The notes under the pieces were generated by a model. That model saw only the letters and a list, made by a program, of their open reading frames with translations. It had not been told where the DNA came from and searched no databases. This document shows positions 15,922 through 22,210 of a stretch of 22,210 bases of DNA, one piece after another. The stretch lies in the NCBI GenBank assembly GCA_036562635.1, contig DATCJU010000078.1, positions 1-22,210 on the forward strand. Reading direction: 5' to 3'. The first letter of the stretch is position 1, and each line of letters begins with the position of its first letter. The translations under genes were made by a program, and so were the position numbers. The stretch is from DATCJU01 sp036562635. Lineage in GTDB: Bacteria; Actinomycetota; Actinomycetes; Mycobacteriales; Pseudonocardiaceae.

Positions 15922-16111
15922 TAACTTCAGCATCCTCCTGTCGCGTCACCCGGTCAAGGGAGAACCACCCGCATCACCGAAGAGGGGACAGGCCGGCCCA
16001 CCGCCCCGCGGCCGCCGACCACCCCGGCCCGACCGGGAACCGGCCCCGTTCCCCACCGTGTCGACACCGGCCGGTGCTGGGCCGTCACCGGATCTCCAGT
16101 CACACCACAAC

Positions 16112-16159
16112 CTCCCGTACCAAGATCGGTCTCTCCGTCCCAGAGGGGAGGTACGGGAG
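16112..16159 (+). promoter_or_regulatory. Inverted repeat covering the ribosome-binding region of the next gene
   Basis: CTCCCGTACC (16112-16121) is perfectly complementary to GGTACGGGAG (16150-16159), and the latter ends at the base before the ATG at 16160. The inner part can pair further (CTCT 16131-16134 with AGAG 16142-16145), which would cover the Shine-Dalgarno AGGGGAGG (16144-16151). In RNA this would hide the start site. Confidence 0.5.
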
Positions 16160-17116
16160 ATGTCCTCGTTACGTCGCCTGTTCGCCTTCGGTGCCTCGGT
16201 CGTGGCCGCCGCAGCCCTCGTGGTGTCCGGCCCGACACCGGCGAGCGCCGCGCCGAGCGACTACGAACTGGCGCTGCGCTGGGCACCGATCCACTACCAG
16301 GACACCGACAGCTCCGACTACGACGCCGACTACCTCTCACCGGTGGACTTCGACGGTGATTGGGACACCCTGAACAACTGGGAACACCAGGACGACGACG
16401 TCTCACGCCTGATCGGCACCGTCTACTACTCGGTCGTCGAGACCGGAACGCACTGGTTCCTGGTGTACTCCTTCTACCACCCGCGCGACTGGACCGAGTT
16501 CGACCCCTTCGGCCTGGCGAGCCACGAGAACGACATGGAGGGCGTGCTGCTCACCGTGCGCAAGGACGGCTCGACCTACGGGCGGCTGGAGGCGATGGTC
16601 ACGGTGGCACACACCGACTTCTACTCCTACGTGCCTGCGGACAGTCCCTACACCAGTGGCCGGGAGACCGTGGACGGCACGGTGATCATGCAGGAGCACG
16701 ACGGCCAACTGCACCCCACCACCCGTCAGGAGGCCAAGGGGCACGGGGTGTACGCCTGGAACGGGGCCGAGTTCCCCGGCGGCGACGGGATCGTGTACCG
16801 GCCCGGCAGCGTCGGCGAGGTGCCCTCCGGCGGCAACGACCGTTCGGTGACCTACCAACTGGTGGACACCTTCGCGCCCGGTGGCCTGTGGGACCGGCGC
16901 CACGACCCCGTCACCTACGCGAGCTGGGGCACCTTCCGCGGGGACAACGGCAAGGACAACGCCGCGAACACGGCCTGGGGGTGGGACGACAAGGACGACG
17001 GCAGCGACCTGCAGCGCGGCCTGCTCGCCACCGACCCCGCCTACCTGGTGGCGCAGTACTTCGACGGTGAGGGGACGTTCAGCCTCGACTACGTCCGCAA
17101 CGCCTACCGATCCTGA
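16160..17116 (+). CDS. Secreted protein of unknown function with an HENDMEG motif
   Basis: The 318-residue product begins with a clear Sec signal peptide (SSLRR, hydrophobic 7-23, cut after ASA at 30 or 31). The mature part is acidic and rich in Asp, Trp and Tyr: LALRWAPIHYQDTDSSDYDADYL style sequence at its start, then THWFLVYSFYHPRDW, and HENDMEG at 122-128. This order loosely recalls families with a HxxDWEG core (Vps62-like proteins, and NPP1 necrosis-inducing proteins with HRHDWE), where such residues bind a metal. That relation is a guess from pattern only. No membrane anchor is seen. The ATG at 16160 has AGGGGAGG 8 nt upstream; the open frame back to 15917 encodes Pro/Arg-rich non-native sequence. 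A long hairpin follows the gene, so it is monocistronic. Confidence 0.75.
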   Translation: MSSLRRLFAFGASVVAAAALVVSGPTPASAAPSDYELALRWAPIHYQDTDSSDYDADYLSPVDFDGDWDTLNNWEHQDDDVSRLIGTVYYSVVETGTHWFLVYSFYHPRDWTEFDPFGLASHENDMEGVLLTVRKDGSTYGRLEAMVTVAHTDFYSYVPADSPYTSGRETVDGTVIMQEHDGQLHPTTRQEAKGHGVYAWNGAEFPGGDGIVYRPGSVGEVPSGGNDRSVTYQLVDTFAPGGLWDRRHDPVTYASWGTFRGDNGKDNAANTAWGWDDKDDGSDLQRGLLATDPAYLVAQYFDGEGTFSLDYVRNAYRS

Positions 17117-17131
17117 TCCGGAAGGGGGGCG

Positions 17132-17184
17132 AACCGCCGGGGGAGGAGCGGGTGTGCCCACCGTCCTCCCCCGGCAGGGCGGTT
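17132..17184 (+). terminator. Hairpin terminator of the secreted protein gene
   Basis: A perfect 12-bp stem, GCCGGGGGAGGA (17136-17147) with TCCTCCCCCGGC (17164-17175), has a small inner stem (GGTG/CACC) and outer AACC/GGTT pairs around a bulge. There is no T tract. Confidence 0.8.
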
Positions 17185-17231
17185 GTGGTGTGCGACGGTG
17201 TCCCACATGCGGCGCGGACCTGTCACCCGGG

Positions 17232-17237
17232 TAGGCT
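17232..17237 (+). promoter_or_regulatory. Putative -10 element of gltX
   Basis: TAGGCT fits TANNNT and lies 9 nt upstream of the gltX ATG, so transcription would start within a few bases of the start codon. No good Shine-Dalgarno is seen, which fits a near-leaderless mRNA. No clear -35 is visible. Confidence 0.45.
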
Positions 17238-17246
17238 GAACAGGCC

Positions 17247-18761
17247 ATGAGCACGCCAGATGCCACCAGCAAGGTCCGGGTCCGCTTCTGTCCGTCGCCG
17301 ACCGGGACGCCGCACGTAGGACTGATCCGTACCGCCCTGTTCAACTGGGCCTACGCCCGCCGCACCGGCGGGGTGTTCGTGTTCCGTATCGAGGACACCG
17401 ACGCCGCCCGGGACTCCGAGGAGTCCTACCAGGCCCTGTTGGACGCTCTCCGTTGGCTCGGTCTGGAGTGGGACGAGGGGCCCGAGGTGGGCGGTCCCTA
17501 CGGTCCGTACCGGCAGAGCCAGCGCCGGGAGATCTACGACGACGTGGTGCGGCGGCTGCTGGAGGCGGGCGAGGTCTACGAGTCGTTCTCCACGCCCGAG
17601 GAGATCGAGGCCCGGCACCGGGCGGCCGGCCGCGACCCCAAGCTGGGGTACGACAACTTCGACCGCACGCTCACCGAGGAGCAGAAGGCCGCCTTCCGTG
17701 CCGAGGGGCGGAAGCCGGTGCTGCGCCTGCGCATGCCGGACCGGGACATCACCTTCACCGACCTGGTCCGCGGCGAGATCACCTTCAAGGCGGGAAGCGT
17801 GCCCGACCCGGTGCTGGTACGCGCCAACGGCGACCCGCTCTACACCCTGGTGAACCCGGTCGACGACGCACTCATGCGCATCACCCACGTGCTGCGCGGT
17901 GAGGACCTGCTGCCCTCGACGCCGCGGCAGATCGCGCTGTACGAGGCGTTGCAGCGCATCGGGGTTGCTGAGTTCACCCCCGAGTTCGGGCACCTGCCCT
18001 ACGTGATGGGGGACGGCAACAAGAAGCTGTCCAAGCGGGACCCGCAGTCCAACCTGTTCCTGTACCGCGAACGCGGCTTCCTGCCCGAGGGGCTGCTCAA
18101 CTACCTGGCCCTGCTCGGCTGGTCCATCGCCGAGGACCGGGACATCTTCACGATGGAGGAGATGACCCGGGTCTTCGACATCAGCCGGGTCAGTGTGAAC
18201 CCCGCGCGGTTCGACGGGAAGAAGGCCGAGGCGATCAACGCGGCCCACCTGCGGGCGTTGCCGGCGGAGCAGTTCGTCGAGCGGGTGATCCCGTACCTGC
18301 AGCAGGCCGGGGTGCTGCCCGGCACGGACCCCGCCGAGGTCGGTGCGGAGCAGCGCGCGGTGCTGACCGCGATCGCGCCCCTGGTGCAGGAGCGCTGTGC
18401 CGTGCTCTCCGACGCGGTGAACATGGTCGGCTTCCTGTTCGCCGACGAGGAGTCGTTCGCGCCGGAGCCGGAGTCGGCGGCCAAGGCGCTGGGCGCCGAC
18501 TCCGAGCCGGTGCTGCGTGCCGCCGTCGAGGCGTTGCAGGCCCTGCCGGAGTGGACGGCGTCCGCGATCGAGGAGGCGCTCAAGAGCGCCCTGGTCGAGG
18601 GCCTGGGGCTCAAGCCGCGGAAGGCGTTCGCCCCGGTTCGGGTCGCCGTCACGGGGCGGACGGTGTCCCCGCCGTTGTACGAGTCGATGGAGTTGCTGGG
18701 GCGGGAGCGTTCTCTCGACCGACTTCGTCGGGCGCTGTCGGGGGTCGGGGCCACCGTGTGA
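17247..18761 (+). CDS. gltX: Glutamyl-tRNA synthetase
   Basis: The 504-residue class I synthetase joins glutamate to tRNA-Glu. In bacteria lacking GlnRS it also misloads tRNA-Gln for the GatCAB amidotransferase. The class I signatures are PTGTPHVG (18-25, the HIGH-type motif) and KLSKR at 260-264. The FRIEDTD block and the LYTLVNPVDDALMRITHVLRGED region are typical of bacterial GluRS. The C-terminal third is the anticodon-binding helical domain. Length is normal. The ATG at 17247 follows a putative -10 at short distance. Its neighbours downstream are a HAD phosphatase and the genes for tRNA-Gln and tRNA-Glu, its likely substrates. The same gene lies between the FAH gene and the iclR/leuC pair in mycobacteria. 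Confidence 0.96.
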   Translation: MSTPDATSKVRVRFCPSPTGTPHVGLIRTALFNWAYARRTGGVFVFRIEDTDAARDSEESYQALLDALRWLGLEWDEGPEVGGPYGPYRQSQRREIYDDVVRRLLEAGEVYESFSTPEEIEARHRAAGRDPKLGYDNFDRTLTEEQKAAFRAEGRKPVLRLRMPDRDITFTDLVRGEITFKAGSVPDPVLVRANGDPLYTLVNPVDDALMRITHVLRGEDLLPSTPRQIALYEALQRIGVAEFTPEFGHLPYVMGDGNKKLSKRDPQSNLFLYRERGFLPEGLLNYLALLGWSIAEDRDIFTMEEMTRVFDISRVSVNPARFDGKKAEAINAAHLRALPAEQFVERVIPYLQQAGVLPGTDPAEVGAEQRAVLTAIAPLVQERCAVLSDAVNMVGFLFADEESFAPEPESAAKALGADSEPVLRAAVEALQALPEWTASAIEEALKSALVEGLGLKPRKAFAPVRVAVTGRTVSPPLYESMELLGRERSLDRLRRALSGVGATV

Positions 18762-18816
18762 TCGAAAAAGAACGGAATCACCTTCTTAGCCGAATCGGAG
18801 ACGCAGGGTGCACACC

Positions 18817-18822
18817 TAGTCT
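18817..18822 (+). promoter_or_regulatory. Putative -10 element of the HAD phosphatase gene (leaderless)
   Basis: TAGTCT ends 6 nt before the GTG at 18829, the spacing expected if transcription starts on the start codon. No Shine-Dalgarno is present. No clear -35 is seen. Confidence 0.5.
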
Positions 18823-18828
18823 CACGGG

Positions 18829-19563
18829 GTGACATCCGCTCTCTCCGTTGATCTGCCTTCAAGAACATCCACGGTTCGCGCCGTTTGCCTGGACATCGAC
18901 GACACACTCGTCGACTACGGGCGAACGGCGCGAACCGTTTTGGCTGCGACATGCGGAAGGGACGACGCCTGGGCACTGTGGGAACGCAACAACAAGGTGC
19001 AGTTCGCCCGCCTGCTGGCGGGTGAGATTGATTACGACACGATGCGGCGGGAACGGCTGCGTGCCTTCTTCGCGGATCTCGGTGAGTGGATCAGCCCCGA
19101 GGAGGCCGCCGAGCGCGAAGCACGGCGCATGGCGGCCATGGAGCGCTCCTGGTGCCTGTTCGAGGACGCGCTGCCCTGCCTGGAGTGGCTGCGGGCGGCC
19201 GGCCTGCGGATCGCCGCCATCACCAACGCCTCCGGTGTCCATCAGCGTGTGAAGTTGGCCTCACTGGGCCTGGCGGAGTACTTCGACACGGTCGTGGTGG
19301 CCGGTGAGGTGCGGGTGGCCAAGCCCGATCCTGTGATCTTCCACACGGCCTGTGCGGCGCTGGGTGTCCCGCCGGAGGACGTGGTGCACGTGGGAGACCG
19401 CCTTGACCTGGACGCACTGGGTGCGCGGAACGCCGGGTTGCGGGGGGTGTGGCTCAACCGGACCGGGGAGGTCGCCTCGGTGCCTCCGGACGTGCCGGTG
19501 ATCTCCAGCCTGAGTGAGCTGCCCGAGCTCCTCGTGTGCGAGTTGGTGCTCCAGGGCGCCTGA
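18829..19563 (+). CDS. HAD family hydrolase (subfamily IA)
   Basis: The 244-residue protein has all four haloacid dehalogenase-type motifs: LDIDDTL with nucleophile Asp22 and Asp24 plus Thr26, AITNAS for motif II, Lys165 in VAKPDP for motif III, and GDRLDLD (189-195) for motif IV. The helical cap lies between motifs I and II (about 35-120), as in subfamily IA phosphatases such as YjjG or phosphoglycolate phosphatase relatives. The substrate is unknown; small phosphate esters or nucleotides are likely for this group. The GTG at 18829 is preceded by a -10-like element at leaderless spacing. It follows gltX by 67 bp but probably has its own promoter, and it lies just upstream of the tRNA pair. 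Confidence 0.9.
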   Translation: MTSALSVDLPSRTSTVRAVCLDIDDTLVDYGRTARTVLAATCGRDDAWALWERNNKVQFARLLAGEIDYDTMRRERLRAFFADLGEWISPEEAAEREARRMAAMERSWCLFEDALPCLEWLRAAGLRIAAITNASGVHQRVKLASLGLAEYFDTVVVAGEVRVAKPDPVIFHTACAALGVPPEDVVHVGDRLDLDALGARNAGLRGVWLNRTGEVASVPPDVPVISSLSELPELLVCELVLQGA

Positions 19564-19600
19564 GCATTTCCGCAGGTCAGGGCGGGTTCAGGGGGGCGAT

Positions 19601-19630
19601 TAGGCATCTGCGGGGGTCTTGGTCTAATAT
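19601..19630 (+). promoter_or_regulatory. Promoter of the tRNA-Gln/tRNA-Glu unit
   Basis: TAATAT (19625-19630) is a strong -10, with a weaker TTAGGC-like -35 around 19600-19605. A 7-bp hairpin (CCCCGGC 19654-19660 with GCCGGGG 19666-19672) lies between the expected start and the first tRNA. Confidence 0.55.
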
Positions 19631-19690
19631 TGCTCCCGGCAAGGCGGACAGCGCCCCGGCGAGAAGCCGGGGGGTTGGACGACGAGCCGG

Positions 19691-19762
19691 TGGGGTATGG
19701 TGTAATTGGCAGCACGACGGATTCTGGCTCCGTTAGTCTAGGTTCGAGTCCTGGTACCCCAG
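19691..19762 (+). tRNA. tRNA-Gln(CTG)
   Basis: The 72-nt gene folds as a cloverleaf. The acceptor stem is TGGGGTA (19691-19697) with TACCCCA (19755-19761) plus discriminator G19762. The anticodon stem is ACGGA (19717-19721) with TCCGT (19729-19733), with loop TTCTGGC giving anticodon CTG (19724-19726). The T loop is GGTTCGAGTCC. The CCA end is not encoded. The U1-A72 pair and G73 are typical of bacterial tRNA-Gln. It shares a promoter and terminator with tRNA-Glu 47 nt downstream. Confidence 0.96.
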
Positions 19763-19809
19763 CTGAGAGTCACCGAGCCTGACGTGCTACGGTGACCTCG
19801 TCTGAACAA

Positions 19810-19882
19810 GGCCCCGTCGTCTAGCGGCCTAGGACGCCGCCCTCTCAAGGCGGTAGCGCGGGTTCAAATCCCGTCGGGGCTA
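19810..19882 (+). tRNA. tRNA-Glu(CTC)
   Basis: The 73-nt gene has acceptor stem GGCCCCG (19810-19816) with CGGGGCT (19875-19881), starting with a G-U pair, and discriminator A19882. The anticodon stem is CCGCC/GGCGG around the loop CTCTCAA, giving anticodon CTC (19844-19846). The T loop is GGTTCAAATCC. The D-arm GTCTAGCGGCCTAGGAC matches bacterial tRNA-Glu. The CCA end is not encoded. Confidence 0.96.
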
Positions 19883-19906
19883 CAAGTGACAACAGAAATG
19901 TTGTAC

Positions 19907-19948
19907 GGAGAGGCTCCTCACCTGCAGGTGAGGAGCCTCTCCTTTTCT
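19907..19948 (+). terminator. Rho-independent terminator of the tRNA unit
   Basis: A perfect 18-bp palindrome (19907-19924 with 19925-19942, arm GGAGAGGCTCCTCACCTG), whose tip must open to a tetraloop, is followed by TTTTCT. It is a very strong intrinsic terminator for the two tRNAs. Confidence 0.95.
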
Positions 19949-20321
19949 GTGCGAAATCGACATTTGTCTCACCGCGTAAGTTTCTTGCTTTCCGGTCTTT
20001 TTGTTGTGGTGTTCCGTCGCTGCCGCATTTCTGGATCGATGTGGTGACGTGTGCCCCACATCTCGTCGTGTGTTCTGTGTCTCAACCCGGCTTTCGCGCT
20101 TCTGTGCCGGGGAAGCAAATGTCGGGGCTTTGCCCGGTCGGGATTGCGAACCGGAGCGGAGCGTGGTCTTCCTCACGTTCGGGTCCGCTCGACGACCACG
20201 GCGTTGTGCGGAATGTCCTCCGTGCCGCTTCGGTTTCGTTCTCCTCCGTGTTCCCGGCCCGGCGAAGGCGGCCCGCCCGGACCGTGGCGTCCGGGGGAGG
20301 AGAGGAGTTGGGGCCGACACG
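19949..20321. other. Gene-poor stretch between the tRNA terminator and the iclR terminator
   Basis: The stretch of about 370 nt is less GC-rich than its surroundings, with T-rich patches (for example 19980-20010). Its open frames run through the iclR terminator into iclR antisense and show no family motif or good ribosome site, so I call no gene. No repeat of a tRNA 3' end, and hence no attachment site, was seen. It could be a decayed gene or hold an RNA gene. Confidence 0.4.
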
Positions 20322-20360
20322 ACGGTGGGCCCGTCCCGCGGATCGGGACGGGCCCACCGT
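20322..20360 (-). terminator. Hairpin terminator of the iclR-type gene
   Basis: A perfect 17-bp stem (20322-20338 with 20344-20360, arm ACGGTGGGCCCGTCCCG) and a 5-nt loop lie 16 nt beyond the stop codon of the minus-strand regulator. No T tract follows. Confidence 0.85.
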
Positions 20361-20376
20361 GGACGACCTTTCGGGC

Positions 20377-21078
20377 TCAGAGTCGGGCCTGGAGCGCTTC
20401 TGCCGCGGCCAGCAGATCGGCTGCCCAGCGGGCGCCCGGTCGGCGCCCCATCCGGTCGATGGGACCCGACACCGACACCGCGGCGATGACCGCACCCGAG
20501 CTGTCCCGCACCGGTGCCGACACGCTCGCCACCCCGGGCTCGCGTTCGGCGACGCTCTGGGCCCAGCCCCGCCGCCGTACCTCCAACAGGGTGCGCTCGC
20601 CGAAGACCGCGTCCGCCAGAACGGCTCGCTGGGTGGCCGGATCCGCCCACGCCGCGAGGACCTTCGCACCCGAACCGGCCGTCATCGGCAGTCGGGCTCC
20701 CACCGGCACGGTGTCCCGCAGGCCGCTGGGTGGTTCCGCTGCGGCGACGCACACCCGCTGCATACCGTCCCGCCGGTAGAGCTGGACGCTCTCCCCGGTG
20801 ATGTCCCGCAGTCGGGGGAGTACCACGGCCGCCGCGTCCAACAGCGGGTCGGACGCTCCGCCGGCGAGCTCGCCCAGGGCCGGCCCCGGCCGCCAACGAC
20901 CGTCGGGACCACGGCGCAGCAACCGGTGCACCTCCAGTCCCACGGCGAGCCGGTGTGCCGTGGCCCGGGGCAGTCCGGTCCGGTTGCACAGCTCCGCCAG
21001 CCCGCAAGGTTCCTTCGCGACGGCCTGCAGGACGGCCACTGCCTTGTCCAGCACGCCGATGCCGCTATGCTGTCCCAC
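20377..21078 (-). CDS. IclR family transcriptional regulator (NdgR/LtbR-like)
   Basis: The 233-residue protein has an N-terminal winged helix-turn-helix (about 5-60: VLDKAVAVLQAV, then GLAELCNRTGLPRATAHRLAVGLE as the recognition part). The IclR effector domain follows (about 75-230: ARLPMTAGSGAKVLAAW, then SVSAPVRDSSGAVIAAVSVSGP). Placement divergent from leuC is that of NdgR in Streptomyces and LtbR in Corynebacterium, which control leuCD and other amino acid genes. The start is a GTG at 21078 without a Shine-Dalgarno, 6 nt after a TAGTAT -10, so the mRNA is probably leaderless. A 30-bp inverted repeat overlaps its promoter, which fits autoregulation together with leuC. Confidence 0.93.
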   Translation of the reverse strand: MGQHSGIGVLDKAVAVLQAVAKEPCGLAELCNRTGLPRATAHRLAVGLEVHRLLRRGPDGRWRPGPALGELAGGASDPLLDAAAVVLPRLRDITGESVQLYRRDGMQRVCVAAAEPPSGLRDTVPVGARLPMTAGSGAKVLAAWADPATQRAVLADAVFGERTLLEVRRRGWAQSVAEREPGVASVSAPVRDSSGAVIAAVSVSGPIDRMGRRPGARWAADLLAAAEALQARL

Positions 21079-21084
21079 AGCTCG

Positions 21085-21114
21085 ATACTAGCTTCTCGGA
21101 ATGTGGGAAGTCTA
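21085..21114 (-). promoter_or_regulatory. Promoter of the iclR-type gene
   Basis: On the minus strand TAGACT (21114-21109) and TAGTAT (21090-21085) are separated by 18 nt, and the -10 ends 6 nt before the GTG. The match to both hexamers is the best sigma70-type promoter seen in the window. Confidence 0.6.
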
Positions 21115-21116
21115 GT
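21087..21116. promoter_or_regulatory. Candidate IclR-type operator in the iclR-leuC gap
   Basis: An interrupted inverted repeat has ACTAG-CTTC (21087-21095) facing GAAG-T-CTAGT (21107-21116). It overlaps both promoter hexamers of the regulator and lies 58 nt upstream of leuC, as expected for a site where one regulator controls both directions. Confidence 0.5.
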
Positions 21117-21173
21117 GCCAAGTCGAGCCGGATGACGCCCGACACGCAACTGGAACCTCGACGGGGAGGAGCG

Positions 21174-22210
21174 ATGGGTCGCACTCTCGCGGAGAAAGTG
21201 TGGGACGCGCACGTCGTGCGCCGTGGCAGCGGCGACGAGCCGGACCTGCTCTACATCGACCTCCACCTCGTGCACGAGGTCACCAGCCCGCAGGCCTTCG
21301 ACGGGCTCCGCCTGGCCGGCCGCCGGGTGCGGCGTCCCGACCTGACCATCGCCACCGAGGACCACAACGTCCCGACCGTCGGCATCGACCTGCCGATCGC
21401 CGACCCGGTGTCGCGAACCCAGGTGGAGACGCTGCGCAAGAACTGTGCCGAGTTCGGTGTGCGCCTGCATCCCATGGGGGACGCGGAGCAGGGGATCGTG
21501 CACGTGGTGGGCCCGCAGCTCGGTCTGACACAACCGGGCATGACGATCGTCTGCGGGGACAGCCACACCTCCACCCACGGTGCCTTCGGAGCTCTGGCCT
21601 TCGGCATCGGTACCTCCGAGGTGGAACACGTCCTGGCCACGCAGACCCTGCCGCTCCGGCCGTTCCGCACCATGGCCGTCAACGTGCGGGGCCGCCTGCG
21701 TCCCGGTGTGACCGCCAAGGACCTGATCCTCGCCGTGATCGCGAAGATCGGCACCGGCGGCGGGCAGGGCCACGTCCTGGAGTACCGGGGAGAGGCCATC
21801 ACCGCGCTGTCCATGGAGGCGCGGATGACCGTCTGCAACATGTCCATCGAGGCGGGTGCCCGAGCCGGCATGATCGCGCCGGACGAGACCACCTTCGCCT
21901 ACCTGAAGGGCCGGCCCCATGCCCCGCAGGGGGAGCTGTGGGAGGCGGCGGTGGCGGAGTGGCGCCAGCTCGCCTCGGATCCGGACGCGGTCTACGACCG
22001 GGTGGTGGAGTTCGACGCCAGCCTGCTGGCCCCGATGGTGTCCTGGGGCACGAACCCCGGGCAGGTCGTCCCGGTCACGGGCCGGGTGCCCGATCCGCGG
22101 GACTTCGCCGATCCGGCCCAGCGCAAGGCGGCCGAGGCCGCCCTGGCCTACATGGATCTGGAGCCCGGCACGCGCATCCAGGACATCCGCATTGACCGGG
22201 TCTTCATCGG
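21174..22210 (+). CDS. leuC: 3-isopropylmalate dehydratase large subunit, N-terminal part (3' end outside window)
   Basis: The first 345 residues of LeuC are present and the frame is open to the window edge. The enzyme, with LeuD, isomerises 2-isopropylmalate to 3-isopropylmalate and serves citramalate in the same way. Family blocks seen are RTLAEKVWDAHVV, the LYIDLHLVHEVTSPQAFDGLR block, TEDHNVPT, VCGDSHTSTHGAFGALAFGIGTSEVEHVLATQ (read in parts) and MSIEAGARAGMIAPDETTF. The window ends at RVFIG, just before the GSCTN motif that carries the first iron-sulphur cluster Cys. ATG at 21174 has GGGGAGGA (21163-21170) close upstream. The gene is divergent from the iclR-type regulator. Position 21200 begins a long out-of-frame ORF that is not a gene. 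Confidence 0.96.
   Translation, partial: MGRTLAEKVWDAHVVRRGSGDEPDLLYIDLHLVHEVTSPQAFDGLRLAGRRVRRPDLTIATEDHNVPTVGIDLPIADPVSRTQVETLRKNCAEFGVRLHPMGDAEQGIVHVVGPQLGLTQPGMTIVCGDSHTSTHGAFGALAFGIGTSEVEHVLATQTLPLRPFRTMAVNVRGRLRPGVTAKDLILAVIAKIGTGGGQGHVLEYRGEAITALSMEARMTVCNMSIEAGARAGMIAPDETTFAYLKGRPHAPQGELWEAAVAEWRQLASDPDAVYDRVVEFDASLLAPMVSWGTNPGQVVPVTGRVPDPRDFADPAQRKAAEAALAYMDLEPGTRIQDIRIDRVFI

Noticed and set aside
19949..20321. Integrated element attached at tRNA-Glu
   Set aside because: No repeat of the tRNA 3' end, integrase gene or mobility gene was seen in the window.
20001..20489. A 162-codon plus-strand ORF after the tRNA pair
   Set aside because: It runs through the iclR terminator hairpin and into antisense iclR sequence, with no ribosome site or motif.
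21200..22195. A 331-codon plus-strand ORF at the window end
   Set aside because: It is out of frame within leuC, which is open from 21174 to the window edge and carries clear LeuC motifs.
1..22210. CRISPR arrays, insertion sequences or phage genes
   Set aside because: No regularly spaced repeats, transposase motifs or phage structural genes were seen in any frame.

Overview
The window is very GC-rich, with GTG and TTG starts, a tRNA-Gln and tRNA-Glu lacking an encoded CCA, several near-leaderless promoters and long GC hairpins used as terminators. This points to a high-GC actinobacterium. The gene order ilvB-ilvN-ilvC-serA-leuB-(FAH hydrolase)-gltX-iclR/leuC matches the conserved branched-chain amino acid region of mycobacteria and their relatives. 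The secreted proteases suggest a Pseudonocardiales-like or similar filamentous genus, but the genus cannot be fixed from the sequence.

Layout. 1-2840: the end of ilvB, an Asp/Glu-racemase family gene, ilvN and ilvC, all on + and closely packed. 3107-4702: serA, closed by a classic terminator. 5104-8505: a large secreted S8 (subtilisin-like) protease. 8843-9895: leuB. 9896-10209: a regulatory leader with a Val-Ile-Ile-Ile leader peptide and a terminator, followed by the citramalate synthase gene (10210-11856). 11907-13456 (-): two tandem paralogues of secreted streptogrisin-type S1 proteases whose catalytic residues all appear to be lost; the second copy is also frameshifted. 13822-14604: FAH-family hydrolase. 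14640-15890 (-): FAD monooxygenase-like protein. 16160-17116: secreted protein of unknown function. 17247-18761: gltX. 18829-19563: HAD phosphatase. 19691-19882: tRNA-Gln and tRNA-Glu with a strong terminator. 20377-21078 (-): IclR-type regulator, divergent from leuC, which begins at 21174 and runs off the window.

How it works together. IlvBN, IlvC, LeuB, LeuC and citramalate synthase supply isoleucine, valine and leucine. Citramalate synthase provides a threonine-independent route to 2-oxobutyrate, using the LeuB/LeuC enzymes. SerA starts serine synthesis. GltX charges tRNA-Glu, and in bacteria without GlnRS also tRNA-Gln; both tRNAs lie just downstream. The IclR regulator and its palindromic intergenic region fit the NdgR/LtbR arrangement that controls leuCD.

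The most interesting items are the attenuator-like leader before citramalate synthase, the altered HxHN metal motif in that enzyme, the pair of catalytically dead secreted protease paralogues, the racemase gene inside the ilvBN operon, and an inverted repeat that would mask the ribosome site of the unknown secreted protein. All family calls and alignments were made by eye; no database search was run.
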